Positions 45,083 through 52,858 of a DNA stretch of 64,000 nucleotides are shown one piece after another. The translations under genes and the position numbers were made by a program. Every line of letters begins with the position of its first letter. Within the stretch, counting starts at the first letter, position 1. The stretch is from Profundibacterium mesophilum KAUST100406-0324. GTDB taxonomy: Bacteria; Pseudomonadota; Alphaproteobacteria; Rhodobacterales; Rhodobacteraceae. The notes beneath the pieces are model-generated. The model searched no databases. It was not told where the DNA came from and saw nothing but the letters and a program-made list of their open reading frames with translations. The stretch spans positions 124,001-188,000 of the forward strand of contig NZ_APKE01000014.1 in the NCBI RefSeq assembly GCF_009835145.1, in the 5' to 3' direction.

Positions 45083-45227
45083 GCGCATCGCGTCCCCGCT
45101 CCTGCCCGGGATCATCGCCTTGGGGAGTGGGCACACGGGCGATCGCGCGGGCATGCGGAACCGGCAGCGCCCGGGCGCGTTCACGCTCCACCAAAGAGCA
45201 TCGCTTTGACAGGGAGGCATCGCCGCT

Positions 45228-46415
45228 GTGGCTGACAAGGAAACCGCGGACGATCCGTATGTCGCACTCGCAAGACGCATCCCCCGCTGGGCGATCATCG
45301 GTGTCTTCCTCATCCTCGCGATCGATGCGCTGGCAACGGCGCGCGCTTTCCTTCTCCCGGTTCTCCTCGCCTTGCTGCTGGCCCTCGTGTTCAGCCCCCT
45401 GCGTCGCAGCATGGAGCGGCTTGGCGTCAATTCCGCGATCTCCGCCTTCCTGATCACGGTCACGCTCCTCGTGGGCATGGGCGGTCTCGGGCTTGGCCTG
45501 ATGGCGCCGATCAGCCGCTGGGTCGACGATGCCCCGCGCATCAGCCGCGAATTCGAGACCAAGCTGCGCGATCTGCGCGGTGCGGCGGCCGGAATGATGA
45601 ATGCCGCCGAGCAGGTGGAAAAGATCACCAGCGGCGAGAGCACGACGGAGGCGACGGAGGTCGGGCGACCGATCGAGGGGCCCAAGCCGCCCGAGAAGGT
45701 CGTGGTCAAGGAGCCGGGCGCCGCGAGCACGCTCGTCTGGGCAACCCCTCAGATCGTCGGGCAGGTGCTCTTTACCCTGACATTGCTCTTCTTCCTGCTC
45801 GTCTCGGGCGACATGTTCTACGAGAAGCTCGTGCATGTCATACCGAAGTTCAAGGACAAGCGCCGCGCCATCCGGATCGCCCGCGACATCGAGCGGCAAT
45901 TGTCGCGCTACCTTCTGACGATCACCGTGATCAATGCCGGCCTGGGTGTCGGGATCGCCATTGCCATGACGATCATCGGAATGCCCAGCCCGCTTCTTTT
46001 CGGGGTGATCGCCTTCCTGTTGAACTTCGTGCCCTATCTGGGCGCGATCATGGGCGTCGCCCTGTCCTTCGGCGTCGGTGTCGTCAGCTTCGACACGGTG
46101 CAGCATGCCCTCATCGCCAGTGGCCTCTATCTCAGCCTCACCACGATCGAGGGCCAGTTCGTCACGCCCTATTTCGTGGGGCGCAGCCTGCGGCTCAACA
46201 CGGTGATGGTCTTCTTGTCGGTGACATTCTGGGCGTGGCTGTGGTCGATCGTCGGCATGCTGCTGGCCACGCCGCTTCTGGTCCTGGTCAAGACCCTGTG
46301 CGACCATATCCCGTCGCTGCACAATATCGGCTCGTTCCTGTCGGGGCGGGGCGAGGAGCGAAACGAGGAGGGGGGCGAGGCCGCCGCTGCCGAGGAGCGC
46401 GCGGCCAAGGGCTAG
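45228..46415 (+). CDS. AI-2E family transporter
   Basis: 395 aa integral membrane protein (GTG start) with about eight hydrophobic segments of the AI-2 exporter/PerM family. A central soluble loop (about 100-165) is rich in charged residues. Family motifs include LPVLLALLLALVFSPLRRSMER near the front, GMPSPLLFGVIAFLLNFVPYLGAIMG and the IEGQFVTPYFVGRSLRLNTVMVFLSVTFWAWLWSIVGMLLATPLLV block. The transported substrate is uncertain; only some members move autoinducer-2. It is a single-gene unit facing the convergent DUF1244 gene. Confidence 0.88.
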   Translation: MADKETADDPYVALARRIPRWAIIGVFLILAIDALATARAFLLPVLLALLLALVFSPLRRSMERLGVNSAISAFLITVTLLVGMGGLGLGLMAPISRWVDDAPRISREFETKLRDLRGAAAGMMNAAEQVEKITSGESTTEATEVGRPIEGPKPPEKVVVKEPGAASTLVWATPQIVGQVLFTLTLLFFLLVSGDMFYEKLVHVIPKFKDKRRAIRIARDIERQLSRYLLTITVINAGLGVGIAIAMTIIGMPSPLLFGVIAFLLNFVPYLGAIMGVALSFGVGVVSFDTVQHALIASGLYLSLTTIEGQFVTPYFVGRSLRLNTVMVFLSVTFWAWLWSIVGMLLATPLLVLVKTLCDHIPSLHNIGSFLSGRGEERNEEGGEAAAAEERAAKG

Positions 46416-46461
46416 GGGGAGGCGTAGCCCGCAGGCAGGCGGACCCGGTCGCGGGGCGGGT

Positions 46462-46782
46462 CTAGCCGCGCTCCGCCTCCGATCCCACGTTGCGGGCGAA
46501 CTCGGTCTCGAAGCTGGCCTTCTGCTCGGCACTCGCCTCGGTCTGGTTGCGCGCGCGCCAGTCGTCATAGGGCATGCCGTAGAAGGCCTCGCGCCCCTCT
46601 TCCTTGCTCATCTCGATGCCGCGCGCATTGGCCTCTTCCTGGTACCAGCGGCTCAGGCAGTTGCGACAGAAGCCGGCGAGATTCATCATGTCGATGTTCT
46701 GCACGTCGCCCCGCGCCGCGAGATGGTCGCGCAGCCTGCGGAATGCGGCGGCCTCGAGTTCGGTGCGTGTCGTCTCGTCCAT
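46462..46782 (-). CDS. DUF1244 family protein
   Basis: 106 aa soluble protein of the DUF1244 family, common in Proteobacteria and of unknown function. The signature is FRRLRDHLAARGDVQNIDMMNLAGFCRNCLSRWYQEEA, followed by a conserved REAFYGMPYDDWR. Two cysteines (CRNC) may bind a metal. GGAGAGG sits six bases before the ATG at 46782; an in-frame start 24 bases upstream is less likely. It is 32 bases downstream of the N-formylglutamate amidohydrolase gene. Confidence 0.9.
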   Translation of the reverse strand: MDETTRTELEAAAFRRLRDHLAARGDVQNIDMMNLAGFCRNCLSRWYQEEANARGIEMSKEEGREAFYGMPYDDWRARNQTEASAEQKASFETEFARNVGSEAERG

Positions 46783-46814
46783 GGAAACCTCTCCGGGAGT
46801 TGTCATCTGGCCCG

Positions 46815-47555
46815 TTACAGCTGGGCCTCGGCGAGCGCCGCGTCAAGGATCGGGGCAAGGGTGTCGGCCCAGTCGCGCTGCGCGGCCGTGGTGCCAATCA
46901 GGTCGTTGCGCAGCTCCACGAGAATGTTCAGGCGCCCGTGGGCCAGCGCGTGCCGGTCGATCGAATCGCCCGGAAGATGGCCGCTATAGGGCTCGTTATC
47001 CCCGACCTCGAACGTGCCGAGATCGGCCAGGCCGCGCACCAGCGGATCGGCGATCCGGCGGTCGGGGCCGGACAGCACGGCCACCTTCCAGGGGCGCGGG
47101 GGACCGGCCCTGAGCTGCGGCGTGAAGCTGTGGATGGCGAGGATGGCCCTGTCATCGCGCCGCGCCGCGAGTTCCTCGAGCGCCGCGTGATAGGGCCTGT
47201 GGCACAGCTCCATGCGCCGCTCCAACTCCTCCGCGCCGGCATGGCGGTTGGCCGGCACGATGGTCCCGTCATAGAGCTTCATCAGCAGCGTGGGATCATC
47301 CTCGCCGCGGTTCGGATCGATGACGAGGCGCGAGAAGTTGGTGCGGATGAAGGGCGCGTCGAGCCGCCGGGCCAACTCGGCCGCGAGGCCGGCCGCGCCC
47401 ACGTCATAGGCGATATGCCGGTTCATGTCGGCCTCCTCGAGGCCGAGCGTGCCGCCGTTGACCGCTTGCGGGACCGTGTTCGCGGCATGGTCGCACGTCA
47501 CCAGCCATTGCGAGGGACGGTCTGCGCCTTCGATGAAAAAGGGCTGATAGCTCAT
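46815..47555 (-). CDS. N-formylglutamate amidohydrolase family protein
   Basis: 246 aa zinc-dependent amidohydrolase family (FGase). Members remove the formyl group from N-formylglutamate in histidine degradation or act on related amides. Key stretches are LVTCDHAANTVP near the front (metal-binding), FIRTNFSRLVIDPNR, AILAIHSFTPQL and HGRLNILVELRNDLI. No hut genes are nearby, so the physiological substrate is not shown. It appears to be co-transcribed with the DUF1244 gene. Confidence 0.88.
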   Translation of the reverse strand: MSYQPFFIEGADRPSQWLVTCDHAANTVPQAVNGGTLGLEEADMNRHIAYDVGAAGLAAELARRLDAPFIRTNFSRLVIDPNRGEDDPTLLMKLYDGTIVPANRHAGAEELERRMELCHRPYHAALEELAARRDDRAILAIHSFTPQLRAGPPRPWKVAVLSGPDRRIADPLVRGLADLGTFEVGDNEPYSGHLPGDSIDRHALAHGRLNILVELRNDLIGTTAAQRDWADTLAPILDAALAEAQL

Positions 47556-47614
47556 GGGGGTGTCACCTGTTCAAGAACGTGACATGAATAGGCAATGATG
47601 GCCCGGAGCGCCAG

Positions 47615-47643
47615 TTGTCAGGCTGGGGGTTTTAAGCCATAAC
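47615..47643 (+). promoter_or_regulatory. Candidate promoter of pyk overlapped by an inverted repeat
   Basis: TTGTCA (47615-47620), 17 bases, CATAAC (47638-47643). An inverted repeat (GGCTGGGGGTT at 47621 pairing with AACCCCAGCC ending 47650, one bulged G) covers the spacer and -10, so a repressor or a structured leader is possible. Confidence 0.4.
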
Positions 47644-47707
47644 CCCAGCCAAGCGTATATTGTCATGCGCTAACATATGATGCTCCGCCCCAAACGGATG
47701 AGGTCCC

Positions 47708-49153
47708 ATGAGACGCCTTCGCAATGTAAAGATCGTCGCGACCCTGGGTCCGGCCTCCAATGACTACGACATGATCCGCGCGCTTTTCGAGGCAGGCGCG
47801 GATGTCTTCAGGCTCAACATGAGCCATGGTGATCACGCCGAGATCGGCGAGCGTCACAAGATCATCCGCCAGATCGAGAGGGATACCGGCCGGCCCATCG
47901 CCATCCTTGCCGACCTGCAGGGACCCAAGCTGCGCGTCGGCACCTTCGCCAATGGCGAGGAAGAGCTGACCGAGGGGCAGTCCTTCAGGCTCGATCTGGA
48001 CGAGGCGGAGGGCGATTCGTCCCGCGTGCGCCTGCCGCATCGCGAGATCTTCGAGGCGCTCGAGCCCGGCGCGCACCTGCTGGTCAATGACGGCAAGATC
48101 AAGCTTCGGGTGAAATCCTGCGGCAAGGATCACGCCGATTGCGAGGTGCTCGTCGGCGGGACGATTTCGAATCGCAAGGGGGTCAACGTGCCGGACGTGG
48201 TGCTGCCCCTCGCGGCGCTCTCCGAGAAGGATCGCAAGGATCTCGAATTCGTCTGCGGCCTCGGCGTCGACTGGCTCGCCCTCAGCTTCGTGCAGCGCGC
48301 CGCCGACGTGGCGGAGGCCCGGGCCCTGGCCAAGGGCCGTGCGGCGATCCTTTCCAAGATCGAGAAGCCCGCGGCGGTCAAGAGTTTCGAGGAGATCCTC
48401 GAGGTGAGCGACGGGATCATGGTGGCGCGCGGCGACCTGGGGGTCGAGCTGCCGGTGCAGAACGTGCCGCCGATCCAGAAGCGCCTCGTGCGCAAGTGCC
48501 GCGCCGCCGCCAAGCCGGTGATCGTCGCCACGCAGATGCTTGAATCGATGATCGAATCGCCGATGCCGACCCGCGCCGAGGTCTCGGACGTGGCCACCGC
48601 GATCTACGAGGGGGCCGATGCGGTCATGCTCTCGGCCGAAAGCGCCGCCGGCTCCTATCCGATCGAGGCGGTGACCACGATGAACAACGTCGCGCTCGAG
48701 GTCGAGAGCGACGCGACCTACTACAACATCATCGATGCAAGCCGCGGCGGTGACAAGAAGACCATCGCCGACGCGATCGTCTCGGCCGCGCGGGAGATCG
48801 CCGAGACGACGCCCATCACCGCGATCTGCTGTTACTCGCAATCGGGCACGACGGCGCTTCTGGTGGCGCGCGAGCGGCCGCATGTGCCGATCATCGCGAT
48901 GACGGCCGTCGAGGCGACGGCCCGCCGGCTGTGCCTGAGCTGGGGTTTGCACTGCGCCATCACCGAGGAGGTGGACCGCTTCAAGTCGGCCGTGGTCAAC
49001 GCGGTGCGCGCCGCGATCGCGGAGGGCTTCGCCCAGCCCGAGGACAACATCGTCGTGACCGCGGGCGTGCCCTTCAACCAGCCGGGAACCACGAACATTC
49101 TTCGTGTCGCGCCCTGCGAGGAGAGATTGATCTTCAAAACCGAACCCGAGTAG
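47708..49153 (+). CDS. pyk: Pyruvate kinase
   Basis: 481 aa glycolytic enzyme converting phosphoenolpyruvate and ADP to pyruvate and ATP. Strong family marks: VKIVATLGPASNDYDMIRALFEAGADVFRLNMSHG, ILADLQGPKLRVG, ILSKIEKPAAVKSFEEIL with the catalytic lysine, DGIMVARGDLGVELP, and the TRAEVSDVATAIYEGADAVMLSAESAAG domain A segment. The C-terminal regulatory domain ends in NILRVAPCEE. A candidate promoter with an overlapping inverted repeat lies upstream. A small membrane protein gene follows. Confidence 0.97.
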   Translation: MRRLRNVKIVATLGPASNDYDMIRALFEAGADVFRLNMSHGDHAEIGERHKIIRQIERDTGRPIAILADLQGPKLRVGTFANGEEELTEGQSFRLDLDEAEGDSSRVRLPHREIFEALEPGAHLLVNDGKIKLRVKSCGKDHADCEVLVGGTISNRKGVNVPDVVLPLAALSEKDRKDLEFVCGLGVDWLALSFVQRAADVAEARALAKGRAAILSKIEKPAAVKSFEEILEVSDGIMVARGDLGVELPVQNVPPIQKRLVRKCRAAAKPVIVATQMLESMIESPMPTRAEVSDVATAIYEGADAVMLSAESAAGSYPIEAVTTMNNVALEVESDATYYNIIDASRGGDKKTIADAIVSAAREIAETTPITAICCYSQSGTTALLVARERPHVPIIAMTAVEATARRLCLSWGLHCAITEEVDRFKSAVVNAVRAAIAEGFAQPEDNIVVTAGVPFNQPGTTNILRVAPCEERLIFKTEPE

Positions 49154-49190
49154 CCTTGGCCCCTGCAGGGCCGAAGGAGTAAGGGACGTC

Positions 49191-49415
49191 ATGGAGCCAG
49201 ATGTCGCATTGGTGAGCGGAGCCGCGATGGCGCTCCTCGCGATTCCGTCCTTCCTGTCGGCCTTTTCCGACAGCCGGCCGCCGCGGCTGGCCGCGCTGCT
49301 GCTCGTGCTCGCCGCGCTGCTTGTCTACGACGCGGTGCGCCGGGCACCCGAGGGCTATGGCATCGGCGATCTTCCCGACGCCTTTCTCAGGGTCGTCGCG
49401 ATGATCGTGAACTGA
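49191..49415 (+). CDS. Small two-helix membrane protein
   Basis: 74 aa protein with two hydrophobic helices (about 8-24 and 32-48) separated by a short charged loop (FSDSRPPRL), and a C-terminal [13 protein letters not shown] do not recognise a named family, but small proteins of this type follow pyk in related genomes as far as I recall. The ATG is 37 bases after the pyk stop with GGAGTAAGG upstream, so it is probably co-transcribed with pyk. Function unknown. Confidence 0.6.
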   Translation: MEPDVALVSGAAMALLAIPSFLSAFSDSRPPRLAALLLVLAALLVYDAVRRAPEGYGIGDLPDAFLRVVAMIVN

Positions 49416-49425
49416 CGTTTTGCCC

Positions 49426-49454
49426 TTGCCTGCGGGCGATGCGCCTCCTATACG
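49426..49454 (+). promoter_or_regulatory. Candidate promoter of rpmI-rplT
   Basis: TTGCCT (49426-49431), 17 bases, TATACG (49449-49454), 78 bases before the rpmI start. infC is not upstream of rpmI here, so the ribosomal genes need their own promoter. Confidence 0.45.
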
Positions 49455-49531
49455 GCGGTTTCCTATGGCACGACCGGCCCGAGTGGCATGCCGAGTCGTG
49501 TCTCGAACCGCCCGGATCAGAGGAGACGGAA

Positions 49532-49732
49532 ATGCCCAAGATGAAGACGAAATCGAGCGCCAAGAAGCGCTTCAAGGTGACGGCGACCGGCAAGGTCATC
49601 GGCGGCTATGCCGGCAAGCGGCATGGCATGATCAAGCGCAGCACCAAGTTCATTCGTGACGCACGCGGCACCCGCGTCCTGTCCGAACCGGACCAGAAGC
49701 TCGCGAAATCCTACATGCCCTACGCCCGTTAA
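49532..49732 (+). CDS. rpmI: Large ribosomal subunit protein bL35
   Basis: 66 aa very basic ribosomal protein. The sequence [20 protein letters not shown] and the [15 protein letters not shown] core are diagnostic. AGAGGAGACGG precedes the ATG. It is followed 12 bases later by rplT, the conserved order. Confidence 0.98.
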   Translation: MPKMKTKSSAKKRFKVTATGKVIGGYAGKRHGMIKRSTKFIRDARGTRVLSEPDQKLAKSYMPYAR

Positions 49733-49744
49733 GGAGACCGACCC

Positions 49745-50122
49745 ATGGCAAGAGTCAAAGGTGGAACCGTCACCCACGCCCGTCACAAGAAGGTCATCAA
49801 GGCGGCGAAAGGCTATTACGGCCGCCGCAAGAACACCTTCCGCACAGCCACGCAGGCGGTGGACAAGGCGAACCAATACGCGACCCGCGACCGCAAGAAC
49901 CGCAAGCGCAACTTCCGCGCGCTGTGGATCCAGCGGATCAACGCGGCCGTGCGCAGCCATGACGAGGCGCTGACCTACAGCCGCTTCATCAACGGTCTGG
50001 CGCTGGCCGGGATCGAGGTGGACCGCAAGGTGCTCGCCGATCTCGCCGTGCATGAGCCCGAGGCGTTCGGTGCGATCGTCGAGAAGGTGCAGTCGGCGCT
50101 GAACCAGAAGCAGGCCGCCTGA
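49745..50122 (+). CDS. rplT: Large ribosomal subunit protein bL20
   Basis: 125 aa ribosomal protein essential for early 50S assembly. The N-terminal arm [35 protein letters not shown] and the C-terminal [27 protein letters not shown] are diagnostic. It forms an operon with rpmI and ends at a hairpin terminator. In E. coli this protein represses rpmI translation; I see no conserved pseudoknot that I can confirm here. Confidence 0.98.
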   Translation: MARVKGGTVTHARHKKVIKAAKGYYGRRKNTFRTATQAVDKANQYATRDRKNRKRNFRALWIQRINAAVRSHDEALTYSRFINGLALAGIEVDRKVLADLAVHEPEAFGAIVEKVQSALNQKQAA

Positions 50123-50183
50123 TCGATCAGGCATCCGGCCCGTCTCGTGGATGCGGCAGGATAACGGCTGACAAGAATTTCGA

Positions 50184-50222
50184 GGGACCGCGATGCGCAG
50201 GCGTCGCGGTCCCTTGCGTTCG
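50184..50222 (+). terminator. Hairpin terminator after rplT
   Basis: GGGACCGCGA (50184-50193) pairs perfectly with TCGCGGTCCC (50204-50213), loop of ten bases, then TTGCGTTC. The T-run is weak, but the stem and position fit the end of the rpmI-rplT transcript. Confidence 0.6.
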
Positions 50223-50350
50223 GGGAACCCTCACCCGCTGGAAGCGCGTTGCGCTGCCATGATCTTCAGGGCGTCTGCCGCCGGCCGGGCGGAATGCGGC
50301 ACGAGCAAGGAGCCGCCGCTTGCGACGTCACGCAGCAGAGGGAAGTCACC

Positions 50351-51121
50351 ATGAAAGATACGATCGAGACCGAACCGCAAGGTCAGCCCGCCGGACGGAA
50401 GGCCACGCTCTACCGCATGGTCATGGACAAGCACCTTTGCCCCTACGGGCTGAAATCGAAAGCCCTGCTGGAGCGCAAAGGCTTCGATGTCGAGGATCAC
50501 CCCCTGACCACCAGGGAGCAAACCGAGGCGTTCAAGCGCGAGCACGGGGTCGAGACCACGCCGCAGGCCTTTATCGGGCGCGAGCGTATCGGCGGGTATT
50601 CAGAGCTGCGCGCCCATTTCGGCAACCCCCTGCCCGAGGAGGGCGCCACCAGCTACAAGCCGGTGATCGCGATCTTCGGCACCGCCTTCGCCATGGCGCT
50701 GGCCTTCAGCTGGGCGGCTCTCGGTGCGATCGCGATCATTCCCGTGATCGAGTGGTTCATCGCCATCGCCATGGTCATGCTGGGCATTCAGAAGCTGCAG
50801 GATGTCGAGAGCTTCTCGACCATGTTCCTCAATTACGACCTGCTGGCGCAGCGCGAGCCCCGCTACGGATATGTCTATCCCTATGCGGAGACCGGCGCGG
50901 GGCTTCTGATGATCGCGGGCACCCTCCTGTGGATCGCCATCCCGGTCGCCCTCTTCATCGGCACGATCGGCGCGGTCTCGGTGTTCAAGGCCGTCTATAT
51001 CGACAAGCGCGAACTGAAATGCGCCTGCGTGGGCGGCAGCTCCCGGGTGCCGCTGGGGTTCGTGTCGCTGACCGAGAACGTGATGATGGTGGCCATGGCG
51101 CTCTGGATGCTCTTCACCTGA
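50351..51121 (+). CDS. Glutaredoxin-MauE fusion membrane protein
   Basis: 256 aa protein. The N-terminal domain (about 17-92) is glutaredoxin-like with active site CPYG (Cys30, single cysteine), cis-proline motif ETTPQAFIGRERIGGYSEL. The rest is a four-helix membrane domain of the MauE/DoxX type (about 103-256) with the paired CxC motif CACVGGSSRVPLG (Cys224, Cys226) and TENVMM near the end. MauE proteins help make disulphides in methylamine dehydrogenase and related proteins. The fusion suggests a membrane thiol-transfer chain. GAGGGAAG precedes the ATG. It lies between rplT and pheS. Confidence 0.8.
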   Translation: MKDTIETEPQGQPAGRKATLYRMVMDKHLCPYGLKSKALLERKGFDVEDHPLTTREQTEAFKREHGVETTPQAFIGRERIGGYSELRAHFGNPLPEEGATSYKPVIAIFGTAFAMALAFSWAALGAIAIIPVIEWFIAIAMVMLGIQKLQDVESFSTMFLNYDLLAQREPRYGYVYPYAETGAGLLMIAGTLLWIAIPVALFIGTIGAVSVFKAVYIDKRELKCACVGGSSRVPLGFVSLTENVMMVAMALWMLFT

Positions 51122-51190
51122 GTGCAATTCTTGCACCCACGCGCCTGACGGGGTAGCTGATCCGCTGAATGCTAGCCCGGGGGCCTCGTG

Positions 51191-52267
51191 ATGGACGATC
51201 TGAAAGAGAAATACCTGACGGCGATTTCCGAGGCAGGCGACGAGGCCGCGCTCGAAGAGGTCCGTCTCGCCGCGATCGGCAAGAAGGGCGAGGTCAGCCT
51301 CAAGATGCGCGAGCTGGGCAAGATGAGCCCGGAGGAGCGCCAGGAGGCCGGCCCCGCTCTCAACGCGCTCAAGACCGAGATCACCCAGGCGATATCGGCG
51401 CGCAAGGCCGCCCTCGAGGCGGAGGCGCTCGAGGCGCGTCTTGCCGGCGAATGGCTCGACGTGACGCTGCCGGGCCGTGCCGGGCCGCGCGGCGTGGCGC
51501 AGGGCACCGTCCACCCCGTCAGCCAGGTCTGGGAGGAGGTCACGGCGATCTTCGCCGATCTTGGCTTCTCGGTGGCCGAGGGGCCGCAGATCGAAAGCGA
51601 CTGGTACAATTTCGACGCGCTGAACATCCCCGACCATCACCCCGCGCGCGGCGAGATGGACACGTTCTACATGACCCGCGCCGAAGGCGACGACCGACCC
51701 CCGCACGTGCTGCGTACCCATACCTCGCCCGTGCAGATCCGCACCATGCAGGAGCAGGGCGCGCCGCTGCGCATCATCGCACCGGGCCGCGTCTACCGCG
51801 CCGATTACGACCAGACCCACACCCCGATGTTCCATCAGGTCGAGGGGCTGGCGATCGGCCGCGACATCTCGATGGCCAATCTCAAATGGGTGCTCGAGGA
51901 ATTCCTGACCGCCTTCTTCGGCCGCGAGGTCAAGACCCGCTTCCGCGCCTCGCATTTCCCATTCACCGAACCTTCGGCGGAGGTGGACATCCAGTGCAGC
52001 TTCGAGGGCGGCCAGGTGAAGGTCGGCGAGGGCGATGGCTGGCTCGAGGTGCTCGGCTCGGGAATGGTGCATCCTTCGGTGCTGCGGGCGGGCGGCATCG
52101 ATCCCGACGAATGGCAGGGTTTCGCCTTCGGCATCGGGATCGACCGGCTCGCCATGCTGAAATACGGGATACCCGACCTGCGGGCGTTCTTCGATTCGGA
52201 CCTGCGCTGGCTGCGCCATTACGGATTCGGCGCGCTGGACGTGCCGACGCTCCATGGCGGGGTCTGA
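51191..52267 (+). CDS. pheS: Phenylalanine-tRNA ligase alpha subunit
   Basis: 358 aa class II synthetase subunit that aminoacylates tRNA-Phe together with PheT. Motif 2 ([16 protein letters not shown] and [26 protein letters not shown]) and motif 3 ([19 protein letters not shown]) are clear. The N-terminal coiled coil (about 1-85) matches the family. An adjacent GTG three bases upstream is an alternative start. Normally pheS is directly followed by pheT; here an ASCH gene intervenes. Confidence 0.97.
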   Translation: MDDLKEKYLTAISEAGDEAALEEVRLAAIGKKGEVSLKMRELGKMSPEERQEAGPALNALKTEITQAISARKAALEAEALEARLAGEWLDVTLPGRAGPRGVAQGTVHPVSQVWEEVTAIFADLGFSVAEGPQIESDWYNFDALNIPDHHPARGEMDTFYMTRAEGDDRPPHVLRTHTSPVQIRTMQEQGAPLRIIAPGRVYRADYDQTHTPMFHQVEGLAIGRDISMANLKWVLEEFLTAFFGREVKTRFRASHFPFTEPSAEVDIQCSFEGGQVKVGEGDGWLEVLGSGMVHPSVLRAGGIDPDEWQGFAFGIGIDRLAMLKYGIPDLRAFFDSDLRWLRHYGFGALDVPTLHGGV

Positions 52268-52346
52268 GGGGCCGCGCCGCACGCGCCAGACGCGGGGGCG
52301 TTCCCGCCGGCCCGCACCCGATGCAAACCCCCAGCGGGAGACGCGC

Positions 52347-52766
52347 ATGAACGACGATTACGAGGATCTTCAGGATACCTATCCCGGGGCGGGCACGTTC
52401 CGCTTCGGCACCAGCCGGGTCGCCTGCCGCCGCCTCAACGAGATGGTGCGCCGGGGAACCAAGACCGCGAATGTCGCGCTCCTTTCGGATTTCGGCGGCG
52501 ATCTCGATGCCCTGCCGCGCGCCGGGCGGGCCGATATCGCGGTGGATTGGGACGGGGCGCCGGCCCTCGTGATCCGCACGACTGCGGTCGAGACGGTCCG
52601 CTTCTGCGACGTGACCGAGGAGATGGCCCTCGCGGAAGGCGAGGCCGCGAGCCTCGAGGAATGGCGCAGGCTGCGCCGCGAAAGCCTCGGCGGCGAGGCG
52701 CTCGATGCGGCGGCCGAGCTGGTCTTCGAGCGCTTCGAACTGATCGAGGATCTCTCCGAGCGATAG
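52347..52766 (+). CDS. ASCH domain protein
   Basis: 139 aa soluble protein with an ASCH (RNA-binding-related PUA-like) fold. The strand-rich start FRFGTSRVACRRLNEMVRRGTKTA, the DWDGAPALVIRTTAVETVRFCDVTEEMALAEGE block and the following helical EEWRRLRRE region match this family. GGGAG is seven bases before the ATG. It sits between pheS and pheT in the same direction, so it is translated in the same transcript. ASCH proteins bind or modify RNA or nucleotides; the role here is unknown. Confidence 0.8.
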   Translation: MNDDYEDLQDTYPGAGTFRFGTSRVACRRLNEMVRRGTKTANVALLSDFGGDLDALPRAGRADIAVDWDGAPALVIRTTAVETVRFCDVTEEMALAEGEAASLEEWRRLRRESLGGEALDAAAELVFERFELIEDLSER

Positions 52767-52858
52767 GCGCGGGCGGCCGGGTGCCGCGCGGCGCGATCCT
52801 TTCCATCTGCACCGCGCTGGGGTACCTGCTGCGGTTAAACTGACAAGGCGGCTGTCCC

